This document shows, in pieces, positions 47,816-56,667 of a stretch of DNA of 64,000 nt. The stretch's first letter is position 1. Each line of letters begins with the position of its first letter. Origin of the DNA: Marivivens donghaensis (lineage in GTDB: Bacteria; Pseudomonadota; Alphaproteobacteria; Rhodobacterales; Rhodobacteraceae); NCBI RefSeq assembly GCF_011806565.1, contig NZ_JAATOP010000002.1, positions 124,001 to 188,000 on the forward strand, in the 5' to 3' direction. The position numbers and the translations under genes were made by a program. A model generated the notes under the pieces. That model had not been told where the DNA came from. It was given only the letters and a program-made list of their open reading frames with translations, and ran no database searches.

Positions 47816-49741
47816 ATGACTGACCGACCGATCACTCCGACGCTGGACAAGGTCCAAAGCCCTGCCGATCTGCACCGCATGAGCGATGCCGAACTGCGCC
47901 GTCTTGCCGACGAGTTGCGAATCGAGACGATCAGCGCCGTATCCGAGACGGGCGGCCACCTTGGTGCTGGCCTTGGCGTGGTCGAACTGACGGTCGCTCT
48001 GCATGCTGTCTTCGATGCGCCCAAGGACAAGATCATCTGGGACGTGTCGCACCAGTGCTACCCGCACAAGATCCTCACGGGCCGCCGCGACCGCATCCGC
48101 ACGCTGCGCACCAAGGACGGCCTGTCCGGTTTCACCAAACGCTCCGAGAGCCCGTATGACGCGTTCGGCGCGGGCCACTCGTCGACGTCGATTTCTGCCG
48201 CGCTGGGCTTTGCCGTGGCGCGTGACCTCGGGGGCGTGACGCCCGAGGGCGTTGGCGACGCAATTGCCGTCATCGGTGACGGCTCGATGTCTGCTGGTAT
48301 GGCGTTCGAGGCGATGAATAACGCGGGTCACCTCGACAAGCGGATGATCGTGATACTGAATGACAACGAGATGTCGATTGCAGAGCCGACTGGCGCGCTG
48401 TCGTCCTACCTCTCGCGCCTTTACACAGGCGAGCCGTTCCAGGACCTGCGCTCTGCTGCCAAAGGCGCTGTCAGCCTGCTGCCAGAGCCGTTCCGCGAAG
48501 GTGCCAAGCGCGCCAAGGACATGCTCAAACACATGGCCATCGGTGGTACGATGTTTGAAGAACTGGGGTTCTCTTACATCGGTCCGATCGACGGGCACGA
48601 CATGGACCAACTGCTGTCCGTGCTGCGGACCGTCAAGGCCCGTGCCGATGGTCCGGTTCTGATCCATGCGATCACCAAGAAGGGCAAAGGCTACGCCCCC
48701 GCCGAGTCTGCTCGCGATAAGGGCCACGCCACGGCCAAGTTCGACGTGCCGAGCGGCAAGCAGCACAAAGCGCCGTCCAACGCGCCGAGCTACACCAACG
48801 TCTTTGCCGAGGCGCTGATGAAAGAGGCCGCGAAGGACAGCAAGATCTGCGCGATCACCGCTGCCATGCCCGATGGTACTGGCCTCAAGAAATTCATGGA
48901 GCGCTACACCTCGCGTTGCTTTGACGTGGGTATTGCCGAACAACACGCTGTGACGTTCTCCGCTGGTCTCGCAGCTGGCGGGATGAAGCCGTTCTGCGCC
49001 ATCTATTCGACGTTCCTTCAGCGTGGCTACGATCAGGTCGTCCACGACGTCGCGATCCAGCGTCTGCCCGTTCGCTTTGCCATCGACCGCGCTGGTCTGG
49101 TTGGCTCTGACGGCGCGACTCACGCCGGTTCTTACGATATCGCGTTCATGGCGAACCTGCCGGGTATGGTCGTAATGGCCGCTGCGGATGAGGCCGAACT
49201 GACCCGCATGGTTGTCACTGCTGCGCAGCATGACGAAGGCCCGATTGCGTTCCGTTTCCCGCGCGGCGAAGGTGTCGGTGTGGAAATTCCGGAAAATGCC
49301 GAGCCGCTCGAAATCGGCAAAGGCCGCATGATCGTCGAAGGTTCCGGCGTCGCGATCCTGTCGTTCGGCACCCGTCTGCAAGAAGTCATGCAGGCTGTCG
49401 AAGTGCTGAACGCCAAAGGCATTACTCCGACCGTGGCGGACGCCCGTTTCGCGAAACCGCTGGACCGCGATCTGATCCTCGATCTCGTGGCGAAGCACGA
49501 TGCGCTGATTACGATCGAAGAGGGCGCAGTCGGCGGTTTCGGGAGCCATGTCGCACAACTCCTCGCGGACGAAGGCGTGTTCGATCACGGCCTCAAGTTC
49601 CGCAGCATGGTGCTGCCCGACACCTTCATCGACCACGCCAGCCCGCGCGACATGTACGCGACTGCCAGTCTGAACGCGGAAGATATCGAAACCAAGGTGC
49701 TCGAAGTTCTGGGCGTCGCGAGCGTGGCGAAGCGGGCTTAA
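47816..49741 (+). CDS. dxs: 1-deoxy-D-xylulose-5-phosphate synthase
   Basis: DXS joins pyruvate and glyceraldehyde-3-phosphate in a thiamine-diphosphate-dependent reaction, the first step of the MEP isoprenoid pathway. The 641-residue protein has the ThDP/Mg motif [18 protein letters not shown], the N-terminal [16 protein letters not shown] and the C-terminal transketolase blocks [13 protein letters not shown] and [15 protein letters not shown]. Length is typical. It is the last gene of the petR-deacetylase-xseB-ispA-dxs run and ends convergent with the SDR gene, with a 4-bp overlap. Confidence 0.97.
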   Translation: MTDRPITPTLDKVQSPADLHRMSDAELRRLADELRIETISAVSETGGHLGAGLGVVELTVALHAVFDAPKDKIIWDVSHQCYPHKILTGRRDRIRTLRTKDGLSGFTKRSESPYDAFGAGHSSTSISAALGFAVARDLGGVTPEGVGDAIAVIGDGSMSAGMAFEAMNNAGHLDKRMIVILNDNEMSIAEPTGALSSYLSRLYTGEPFQDLRSAAKGAVSLLPEPFREGAKRAKDMLKHMAIGGTMFEELGFSYIGPIDGHDMDQLLSVLRTVKARADGPVLIHAITKKGKGYAPAESARDKGHATAKFDVPSGKQHKAPSNAPSYTNVFAEALMKEAAKDSKICAITAAMPDGTGLKKFMERYTSRCFDVGIAEQHAVTFSAGLAAGGMKPFCAIYSTFLQRGYDQVVHDVAIQRLPVRFAIDRAGLVGSDGATHAGSYDIAFMANLPGMVVMAAADEAELTRMVVTAAQHDEGPIAFRFPRGEGVGVEIPENAEPLEIGKGRMIVEGSGVAILSFGTRLQEVMQAVEVLNAKGITPTVADARFAKPLDRDLILDLVAKHDALITIEEGAVGGFGSHVAQLLADEGVFDHGLKFRSMVLPDTFIDHASPRDMYATASLNAEDIETKVLEVLGVASVAKRA

Positions 49742-50583
49742 CTTTCCCGCTTCAATAGATCGTCGAGGCCCGCGCGATAGTCCGGATATTTGAGGACGAC
49801 ACCTAGTTCGTCCTTGATCCGGTCGTTTCGCACCTTCTTGCTTTCCGCATAGAACGACCGCGCCATCGGTGTCATCTCGGCCGTCTCGAAATCTTCGGCA
49901 GGCGGGATCGGCATACCGAGCAGTTCCGCCGCATAGGCAATCACGTCCTCGGGCGGGGCGGGGTCATTATCGCAGACGTTGTAGGCCGCACCGGGGGTCG
50001 GATGGGTGATCGACGCGAGCAGAACCTGCGCGATGTCCTCGACATGGGTCCGGCTGAAAACCTGTCCTTTTTTGATAATTCGGCGCGCTGAGCCGCTGCG
50101 GACTTTGGAAAACGGACCTCTGCCCGGTCCGTAGATGCCTGCGAGGCGGAAGATGTGTAGCGGCAGGTCCATGCTGCGCCAATCGGTTTCGGCCATCACG
50201 CGAAGCTGCCCGCGCTTGGTCGCCGGAGTGAGTTCCGCGCTCTCATCCACCCAGTCGCCATTGTGGTCGCCGTAGACGCCAGTGGTCGACAGGTAGCCTA
50301 CCCACGCAAACTGATCGCGGCGTTTGGCGATTTCATCGCGGAGTTCGTTCAGCACCGGATCGCCATCCTCGGACGGGGCGGCAGAGATCAGAAGGTGTGT
50401 GGCGTCATCCAGCGCGGCGGTCAGATCGGAGCCCGGCCAGATGACCGGCTCGACGCCCTGAGCCTTGAGCGTTTCGATCTTTTCAACCTTGCGGGTCGTG
50501 CCAATGACGCGCCAATCATCCGGCAGAATGTCCGTCAGCGCTTGCGCGGAATAGCCGTGGCCAAACGAAAGAAGGGTCGGCAT
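49738..50583 (-). CDS. NAD-dependent epimerase/dehydratase family (SDR) protein
   Basis: This 281-residue protein is an atypical extended SDR of the YeeZ-like type. The N-terminal nucleotide-binding stretch is [12 protein letters not shown], not the classical GxxGxxG-rich form of Gal[19 protein letters not shown] and [14 protein letters not shown] are conserved SDR segments, and [10 protein letters not shown] is typical near the C terminus. The classical YxxxK pair is not apparent, so catalysis is uncertain. The ATG at 50583 has GGAAC upstream. It lies 16 bp downstream of the DUF4253 gene. Function unknown. Confidence 0.82.
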   Translation of the reverse strand: MPTLLSFGHGYSAQALTDILPDDWRVIGTTRKVEKIETLKAQGVEPVIWPGSDLTAALDDATHLLISAAPSEDGDPVLNELRDEIAKRRDQFAWVGYLSTTGVYGDHNGDWVDESAELTPATKRGQLRVMAETDWRSMDLPLHIFRLAGIYGPGRGPFSKVRSGSARRIIKKGQVFSRTHVEDIAQVLLASITHPTPGAAYNVCDNDPAPPEDVIAYAAELLGMPIPPAEDFETAEMTPMARSFYAESKKVRNDRIKDELGVVLKYPDYRAGLDDLLKRES

Positions 50584-50599
50584 CGGAGTTCCTTTCAGC

Positions 50600-51328
50600 T
50601 TAGTCCCACCAGAAATACCAGGATGGGTTTTTGAGCAGCCAACACGCAAGCTCGTCAAGGGTGTCGCTCCCCTGATCAACGCGGTCGGGACAGTAGGCGT
50701 AGTGCTCTTCAGCCAGCTTCAGCGCATCCTCGACCGTCGTCGGCGGGCGCTGGACGTGGAAGACCAGCGTGTCGAACTGATGCCCGATGAGGCGCGCGCC
50801 ATAGCGATCACGCCAGCGGCGCATGAGGGCGACGTGCACCTCGCTCACGGGGAATTCGTTCCACCCGCCCGCGTCGAAATGCGCGGGCACCTCTGTCGGG
50901 TCAGAAGTCGGGATAAGGCCGATGTAGACCGTGTTCGCGGGCTTCTGGGTCAGCGGGTTCTGCGCAGCGATCTGAATGGCGTCGAGCGGTTCGTGGCGCG
51001 GCGTGATGGCGATGTCTTCGCGCAGGGGCTGCTCGCGCTTTGCCCCCGCAAACCAGCTATCGAAATCGAACTTGTTCGCTGCCGATAGCACGTCGCTCAC
51101 CGACCTTTTAGACGGCAGGTCGTTGAGCATTTCCAGCGACCGGAGCGAGCCCAGAATGATCGGCGTATGATCGCGATTGTTTGCTTCTTTCGCGACGACC
51201 GCCTGCGCATCCGCGCCGCTGCATTCGATCAGCGGGAACGGCGTCTTCACCGGCCCGACGTGCTCCGTCTGGTCGTAATACAGCGCGGGCCGTTTCTTTT
51301 CTCGCAGGAGGCGTTTGAGCAGGTTCAT
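50600..51328 (-). CDS. DUF4253 domain-containing protein
   Basis: The C-terminal part of this 242-residue protein resembles the DUF4253 family: RWRDRYGARLIGHQFDTLVF, PPTTVEDALKLAEEHYAYCPD and the final WYFWWD are what I associate with that domain. The role of the family is unknown. There is no signal peptide or membrane helix, so it should be cytoplasmic. It precedes the SDR gene with a short spacing, so the two form a minus-strand pair; this does not reveal a function. Confidence 0.78.
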   Translation of the reverse strand: MNLLKRLLREKKRPALYYDQTEHVGPVKTPFPLIECSGADAQAVVAKEANNRDHTPIILGSLRSLEMLNDLPSKRSVSDVLSAANKFDFDSWFAGAKREQPLREDIAITPRHEPLDAIQIAAQNPLTQKPANTVYIGLIPTSDPTEVPAHFDAGGWNEFPVSEVHVALMRRWRDRYGARLIGHQFDTLVFHVQRPPTTVEDALKLAEEHYAYCPDRVDQGSDTLDELACWLLKNPSWYFWWD

Positions 51329-51391
51329 TCGGTCTATCGAAGTTGTTTGGCGCGTTCTGCCATCAAAGACCTTGGGGCAGCAAGGCCGCTT

Positions 51392-51406
51392 ACGTCTTGA
51401 AGACGT
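51392..51406. repeat. ACGTCTTGAAGACGT palindrome upstream of amn
   Basis: Perfect 7-bp arms around a single G lie in the divergent gap before amn, about 115 bp from its ATG. It looks like an operator half-site pair; no known regulator is assigned. Confidence 0.4.
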
Positions 51407-51520
51407 TTCATAACTAGTGTCAGATTTGGAAATGGAACGGTTTACCGCAAATCACTTTAAAGAGCCCCGCCATCCGGGCGGACGCGCTCGGCCGTTCACG
51501 ACTTTATCCGAGGAAATTGT

Positions 51521-52990
51521 ATGACGACTGGGATCAACACGCCCGCACCGCGCCCTACCGAGAGCTTTACGTCCGCCGCCGCCGCCGTTGATCGCTTGAT
51601 CGAACTTTATGACGAAGCCGTCGCGTATCTGTCGCAGGCTTTCGCGAATGCCGTGACTTCGGGAATGCCGGACGGTCGGTTCCGTGCTTTCTATCCTGAA
51701 ATCCGCTTTACCTCCAAAAGCTACGGTCTGTCCGACAGCCGCCTGTCGTTCGGCCATGTCGCGACCCCTGGCACCTATTCGACGACCGTCACCCGTCCGC
51801 GTCTGTTCGCGAACTACCTGCGTCAGCAAATCGACCTGCTGATCAAGAACCACGATTGTCCGGTCGAGATCGGGCCGTCGGACACGCCGATGCCTGTCCA
51901 CTTTGCTATGGCAAACGACGACGCGATCACGGTGCCGCACGAAGGTGCGCTGACGTTCAGCCTGCGCGATGTGTTCGACGTGCCGGACCTTTCGACGACT
52001 CACGATGACATCGTGAACGGAACGGGCTTTACCTATCCCGATGGCTCGCAGCCGCTGGCGCCCTTTACCGCGCAGCGCGTCGACTATTCGCTGGCCCGTC
52101 TTGCGCACTACACCGCGACCGCGCCGGATCACTTCCAGAACCACGTGCTCTTCACGAACTACCAGTTCTACGTGGAAGAGTTCGAAGCCTACGCTCGTAT
52201 GGTCCTGTCCGATCCCAAGAGCGGCTACACGGGCTTTGTTGCCCCTGGTAACGTCGAGATCACCAAGTCGGACGAAGCACTCGTGCAGCCCGCGAAGATG
52301 CCACAGATGCCGACCTACCACCTCAAGCGTGCGGATGGTTCGGGCATCACTCTGGTGAACATCGGTGTCGGCCCGTCGAACGCCAAGACCGCAACCGACC
52401 ACATCGCCGTCCTGCGCCCCCATGCGTGGCTGATGGTCGGTCACTGCGCGGGCCTGCGTAACTCGCAGCGCCTCGGTGACTTCGTTCTGGCGCACGCGTA
52501 TCTGCGCGAAGACCACGTGCTTGACGACGACCTTCCTGTCTGGGTGCCGATTCCCGCGCTGGCCGAAATCCAGATCGCGCTGGAAAGCGCCGTTGAAGAG
52601 GTCACTGAGCTGCAAGGTTTCGAGCTCAAGCGCATCATGCGCACCGGTACGGTGGCCACCATCGACAACCGTAACTGGGAATTGCGTGACCAGTCGGGTC
52701 CGGTCCAGCGCCTCAGCCAGTCGCGTGCCGTTGCGCTCGATATGGAAAGCGCGACCATTGCAGCGAACGGTTTCCGCTTCCGTGTGCCCTACGGCACGCT
52801 GCTGTGCGTATCGGACAAACCGCTCCATGGAGAGTTGAAATTGCCGGGAATGGCGTCCGATTTCTATAAAACGCAGGTCGCACGGCATCTCATGATCGGC
52901 GTCCGCGCTATGGAGAGCCTGCGTGAGATGCCGCTCGAACGGATACATAGCCGTAAGCTTCGGAGCTTCGAAGAGACCGCATTCCTTTAA
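51521..52990 (+). CDS. amn: AMP nucleosidase
   Basis: Amn splits AMP to adenine and ribose-5-phosphate and helps set adenylate levels. The 489-residue protein has an N-terminal Amn-specific domain (about 10-175), with RPRLFANYLRQQIDLLI, and a C-terminal nucleoside-phosphorylase-like domain (about 270-480), with NIGVGPSNAKTATDHIAVLRP, read in two parts, and ALDMESATIAANGFRFRVPYGTLLCVSD, where the DMESATI block holds the active-site acidic residues. The ATG follows GAGGAA. It has its own upstream region and no downstream partner. Confidence 0.93.
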   Translation: MTTGINTPAPRPTESFTSAAAAVDRLIELYDEAVAYLSQAFANAVTSGMPDGRFRAFYPEIRFTSKSYGLSDSRLSFGHVATPGTYSTTVTRPRLFANYLRQQIDLLIKNHDCPVEIGPSDTPMPVHFAMANDDAITVPHEGALTFSLRDVFDVPDLSTTHDDIVNGTGFTYPDGSQPLAPFTAQRVDYSLARLAHYTATAPDHFQNHVLFTNYQFYVEEFEAYARMVLSDPKSGYTGFVAPGNVEITKSDEALVQPAKMPQMPTYHLKRADGSGITLVNIGVGPSNAKTATDHIAVLRPHAWLMVGHCAGLRNSQRLGDFVLAHAYLREDHVLDDDLPVWVPIPALAEIQIALESAVEEVTELQGFELKRIMRTGTVATIDNRNWELRDQSGPVQRLSQSRAVALDMESATIAANGFRFRVPYGTLLCVSDKPLHGELKLPGMASDFYKTQVARHLMIGVRAMESLREMPLERIHSRKLRSFEETAFL

Positions 52991-53122
52991 AATAAGGGGA
53001 TTTCCGCCGAAATATGGTTTTTTTGACTTGCAAAAGGACCTGTTTCGTTGTGGTGATCAACAACACGCCGCTAGACTTAGCGGGAAGAGGCCCCATCGGG
53101 CAGAACAAGGGAGACCATGCAA

Positions 53123-53410
53123 ATGGCAAAGCCGATGACCAAAGCGCAGCTCGTAGCTGCCATCGCCGAAAAAGCCGGCACCGACAAGAAGACCGCCGCC
53201 GCCGGTCTTGAAGCCCTGACCGATATCATCACTTCGGAAGTTTCCGAAGGTGGTGCTGTGACCCTTCCGGGCATCGGCAAGATCTACTGCCGCGAACGCC
53301 CCGAGCGTATGGTCCGTAACCCGGCCACCGGCGAGACCATGCAGAAAGAAGCCGACAAGGTCGTAAAAGTCACGATCGCCAAAGCGCTGAAGGACAGCGT
53401 GAACGGCTAA
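53123..53410 (+). CDS. HU family DNA-binding protein
   Basis: This 95-residue nucleoid protein has the histone-like DNA-binding fold: MTKAQLVAAIAEKAG at the N terminus, VTLPGIGKIYCRERPERM in the beta-arm region and RNPATGETM, the conserved arm tip with Asn-Pro that inserts between DNA bases. It is longer at the N terminus than E. coli HupA by about five residues and has the variant IYCRERPER where GxFxxRxRxAR is usual, so it may be a lineage-specific HU paralogue. The ATG at 53123 has better GGAGA spacing than the one at 53117. A strong terminator follows. Confidence 0.88.
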   Translation: MAKPMTKAQLVAAIAEKAGTDKKTAAAGLEALTDIITSEVSEGGAVTLPGIGKIYCRERPERMVRNPATGETMQKEADKVVKVTIAKALKDSVNG

Positions 53411-53439
53411 TCGGGCATTGCATCCGATAGTTTAATGGG

Positions 53440-53468
53440 AAAGGGTCGCCGCGAGGCGACCCTTTTTC
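53440..53468 (+). terminator. Intrinsic terminator of the HU gene
   Basis: AAAGGGTCGCC pairs with GGCGACCCTTT across a GCGA tetraloop and is followed by T residues. Confidence 0.92.
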
Positions 53469-53480
53469 TTTGAGGACATT

Positions 53481-54350
53481 ATGGATATCCGCTCGATTTT
53501 CATGGGCTTGGCGTTTGCGCTGATGTGGTCTTCGGCGTTCACGTCGGCACGGGTCATCGTGCAGTACGCGCCGCCGATGACGTCGCTCGCGCTGCGGTTC
53601 CTTGTGTCCGGTATCCTCGGCATCGCGATTGCCTACGCGATGGGGCAGCGCATCAAACTCAGCCGCGCCCAATGGAAAGCGACGTTCATTTTCGGCGTCT
53701 GCCAGAACGCGCTGTATCTGGGTCTGTTCTTTGTCGCGATGCAGACGATCGAGGCATCGCTCGCTGCGATCCTCGCGGCGACCATGCCGCTTATCGTGGC
53801 GCTGTTCGGCTGGGTGCTGGGCGATCGTCCGCGTCCGCTTGGTGTGCTTGGTCTGCTGCTGGGCTTTGGCGGTGTTGCGATCATCATGGGCGGACGTATC
53901 GGCGGCGAAGTCGATGTGAACGGCCTCATCCTCTGCGCCATCGGTGTGACCGCTCTGGCGATTGCTACGCTCTCGGTACGTAACGCATCGTCGGGCGGCA
54001 ACGTGCTGATGATCGTGGGACTACAGATGCTCGTCGGCGCGGCTGTACTGTCGGTGCCTGCCGCAATTCTGGAAAGCGGCCCGATCATCTGGAGCTGGCA
54101 GCTCATCGTCGCGTTCTTCTACACCACGCTCGTGCCGGGCCTTCTGGCGACGCTGGTGTGGTTCCTGCTGGTGCAGCGGGTCGGCGCCGTCAAAGCGGCG
54201 ACCTTCCACTTCCTGAACCCGTTTTTCGGGGTCGTGATCGCTGCGGTGCTGCTGGGCGAGGCACTGGGCATTGCCGACGTCATTGGCGTCGCCATTATTG
54301 CCGCAGGCATTCTCGCCGTGCAGCTCTCCAAACAGAAGAAGCTGGCTTAA
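53481..54350 (+). CDS. DMT superfamily (EamA) transporter
   Basis: This 289-residue inner-membrane protein is a second drug/metabolite transporter in the window. About ten hydrophobic helices form two EamA repeats; [20 protein letters not shown] and [14 protein letters not shown] open the first and [18 protein letters not shown] lies in the second. It is not closely similar to the DMT protein after coxM. It begins just after the HU terminator and overlaps the stop of the convergent aroC by 4 bp. The transported compound is unknown. Confidence 0.87.
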   Translation: MDIRSIFMGLAFALMWSSAFTSARVIVQYAPPMTSLALRFLVSGILGIAIAYAMGQRIKLSRAQWKATFIFGVCQNALYLGLFFVAMQTIEASLAAILAATMPLIVALFGWVLGDRPRPLGVLGLLLGFGGVAIIMGGRIGGEVDVNGLILCAIGVTALAIATLSVRNASSGGNVLMIVGLQMLVGAAVLSVPAAILESGPIIWSWQLIVAFFYTTLVPGLLATLVWFLLVQRVGAVKAATFHFLNPFFGVVIAAVLLGEALGIADVIGVAIIAAGILAVQLSKQKKLA

Positions 54351-55450
54351 CCGATCTGGCCGCGAACACCACCGGTCTGCGCGCGGTCCAGCAGGATGTG
54401 ATCAAGGATCACACAAGCCGCCATCGCCTCACCAACGGGCACAGCGCGGATACCTACGCAAGGATCGTGACGGCCTTTGGTGACAACTTCGGTCGGCGAG
54501 CCATCCATCAGGATCGAGCGGCGCGGGCTCAGGATCGACGAGGTCGGTTTGACCGCGAAACGCACCACGACGTCCTGACCGGTCGAGATACCGCCAAGGA
54601 TGCCGCCCGCGTGGTTCGAACCATAGCAGATCTCACCGTTCTCGTAGAAAATCTCGTCCGCATTGTCGCGGCCCGTCAGCGCGGCGGCATTCATGCCTTC
54701 GCCGATCTCGACGCCTTTAACGGCGTTGATCGACATCATCGCGGCAGCCAGATCAGTGTCTAACTTGGCATAAACCGGCGCGCCGATACCTGCGGGGACA
54801 TTGCGGGCAACGACTTCGATGATCGCGCCGACGCTGTTGTGGTCGTCCTTGCGCAGCCAGCCGAGGTAGTCTTCCCACTCCTGCGCGGCAGCCGCGTCAG
54901 GGCACCAGAAATCGTTCTGGTCGATGGTCGCCCAGTCGAAACGGTCACGGTCGATGGTCTTTTCGCCCATCTGAACCATGTAGCCTTTGATCTCGATACC
55001 CGGAGCGACCTGCTTCAGCACTTCGCGGGCCACACCGCCCGAAGCCACACGGGCTGCGGTTTCACGCGCCGACGAACGGCCACCACCGCGGTAATCGCGC
55101 AGGCCGTACTTCTGGTGGTAAGCGAGATCGGCATGACCAGGGCGGAAGGTCTGGGCGATGTTGCCGTAGTCCTTGGACCGCTGATCGGTGTTTTCGATCA
55201 TCAGCTGGATCGAGGTGCCCGTCGTGGTGTCCTCGAATACGCCCGACAGGATTTTCACTGCGTCGGGTTCATTCCGCTGGGTAGTGTTCTTGTTCTGACC
55301 CGGCTTGCGCTTGTCGAGCCAGACCTGGATCATCTCAGGAGTCAGCGGGACGCCCGGCGGTACACCGTCGACAGTGGCACCCAGAGCGGGTCCGTGGCTT
55401 TCGCCCCAAGTGGTGGTGCGGAAGATATGGCCGAAGGTGTTGTATGACAT
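54347..55450 (-). CDS. aroC: Chorismate synthase
   Basis: AroC makes chorismate from EPSP with reduced FMN, the last step of the shikimate pathway. The 367-residue protein has all three family signatures: [14 protein letters not shown] near the N terminus, [16 protein letters not shown] in the middle and [17 protein letters not shown] near the C terminus. The ATG at 55450 has GGAGG seven bases upstream and gives the standard [11 protein letters not shown] start. It is divergent from the riboswitch-controlled thi operon. Confidence 0.97.
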   Translation of the reverse strand: MSYNTFGHIFRTTTWGESHGPALGATVDGVPPGVPLTPEMIQVWLDKRKPGQNKNTTQRNEPDAVKILSGVFEDTTTGTSIQLMIENTDQRSKDYGNIAQTFRPGHADLAYHQKYGLRDYRGGGRSSARETAARVASGGVAREVLKQVAPGIEIKGYMVQMGEKTIDRDRFDWATIDQNDFWCPDAAAAQEWEDYLGWLRKDDHNSVGAIIEVVARNVPAGIGAPVYAKLDTDLAAAMMSINAVKGVEIGEGMNAAALTGRDNADEIFYENGEICYGSNHAGGILGGISTGQDVVVRFAVKPTSSILSPRRSILMDGSPTEVVTKGRHDPCVGIRAVPVGEAMAACVILDHILLDRAQTGGVRGQIG

Positions 55451-55546
55451 GGGCGCCTCCTTTGCCCTGCGTTTACCGCGCGTTGGCTGCATGTCCAAGC
55501 TGTTTCATCATTTTGCTTGCGCCTGCATTTGAGGTGGATATGTTTC

Positions 55547-55637
55547 GCCTCACCTCGGGGTGCTGGCAATGCTGGCTGAGATGCGAAAGCGAACCCGTTG
55601 AACCTGAACCGGTTAAAACCGGCGGAGGGAAGGTCAT
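55547..55637 (+). promoter_or_regulatory. TPP riboswitch (THI element)
   Basis: The segment carries the conserved TPP-aptamer blocks in order: CTCGGGGTGCT, GGCTGAGA, ACCCGTTGAACCTGA and CCGGCGGAGGGA. ACCT at 55552-55555 can pair with AGGT at 55631-55634 to close the P1 helix. It precedes thiBPQ. Downstream, GCTCT (55645-55649) could pair with GGAGC (55673-55677) and hide the thiB ribosome-binding site, suggesting control of translation; no T-rich terminator is seen. The aptamer call is strong; the switching mechanism is inferred. Confidence 0.95.
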
Positions 55638-55683
55638 TAGATACGCTCTAGGCCCCCATCCGTTCGGCGCATGGAGCAAGATT

Positions 55684-56667
55684 ATGAAGAACTACCTCTA
55701 CCATGTCGCAGGACTTTGCCTCGTCGCCACTGGCGCAATGGCGGATACCCCTGTGCTGAATGTTTACACCTACGACGGCTTTGACAGCGACTGGGGCCCC
55801 GGTCCGCAGATCGAAGCGGCGTTCGAGGAAACCTGCGCATGTGATCTGCAATGGGTTGCCGCAGGGGACGGCGCTGCCGTCCTTTCGCGCCTGCGTCTGG
55901 AGGGTGACAACACCGACGCTGACGTGGTGCTTGGCCTCGACACGAACCTCGTGGCTGCCGCTCGCGAGACCGGCCTGTTTGCTGCGACCGATGTGTCGGC
56001 TGAATACGATCTGCCGGTCGCTTGGGAAGACGACACCTTTGTGCCGTTCGACTGGGGCTACTTTGCTTTCGTCGCGAACAAGGACGTCGAAGCCCCCGCT
56101 GATTTCCGCGAACTGGCTGACAGCGACCTGAAAATCATCATCGAAGATCCGCGCTCGTCCACGCCGGGCCTTGGCCTGCTGATGTGGGTGAAAGCCGCCT
56201 ATGGCGATGAAGCTGCCGATATCTGGGCCGATCTGGCTGACAACATCGTCACCGTCACGCCGGGTTGGTCGGAGGCTTACGGCCTGTTCCTCGACGGCGA
56301 GTCGGACGCTGTGCTATCCTACACCACCTCGCCTGCGTACCACGTCATCGCGGAAGAGGACGACAGCAAGACCTCATGGAGCTTTGCCGAGGGTAACTAC
56401 ATGCAGGTCGAAGTTGCGGCCAAGGTCGCATCGACCGACACGCCCGAGCTGGCTGACCAGTTCCTCGCTTTCCTCGTGACGGACGCGGCGCAGTCGATCA
56501 TTCCGACGACCAACTGGATGTTCCCTGCGGTCACGCCCGAAACCGGCCTTCCCGAAGGTTTTGGTGATCTGACCCAGCCCACAGAGGCCCTGCTTCTGTC
56601 GGCCGAGGATGCCGCTGCCGCTGCTGCACCGGCTATCGAAGAATGGCGCGACGCACTCGCTCAGTGA
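55684..56667 (+). CDS. thiB: Thiamine ABC transporter substrate-binding protein
   Basis: ThiB is the periplasmic binding protein for thiamine, its phosphates or both. The 327-residue precursor has a signal peptide (about 1-20, ending GAMA) and the family features VLNVYTYDGFDSDWGPGP, GDGAAVLSRL, VPFDWGYFAFV and SYTTSPAYH. It follows a TPP riboswitch and precedes the permease and ATPase genes, with a 25-bp overlap into thiP. GGAG sits seven bases before the ATG; an upstream frame that runs through the riboswitch is not the real start. Confidence 0.95.
   Translation: MKNYLYHVAGLCLVATGAMADTPVLNVYTYDGFDSDWGPGPQIEAAFEETCACDLQWVAAGDGAAVLSRLRLEGDNTDADVVLGLDTNLVAAARETGLFAATDVSAEYDLPVAWEDDTFVPFDWGYFAFVANKDVEAPADFRELADSDLKIIIEDPRSSTPGLGLLMWVKAAYGDEAADIWADLADNIVTVTPGWSEAYGLFLDGESDAVLSYTTSPAYHVIAEEDDSKTSWSFAEGNYMQVEVAAKVASTDTPELADQFLAFLVTDAAQSIIPTTNWMFPAVTPETGLPEGFGDLTQPTEALLLSAEDAAAAAAPAIEEWRDALAQ

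Noticed and set aside
47741-49636. Long minus-strand frame across dxs
   Set aside because: Shadow of ispA/dxs codon usage; the plus strand carries clear DXS motifs.
53004-53100. Promoter of the HU gene
   Set aside because: TTGACT and several -10-like words occur, but no pair has both good boxes and good spacing, so none was called.
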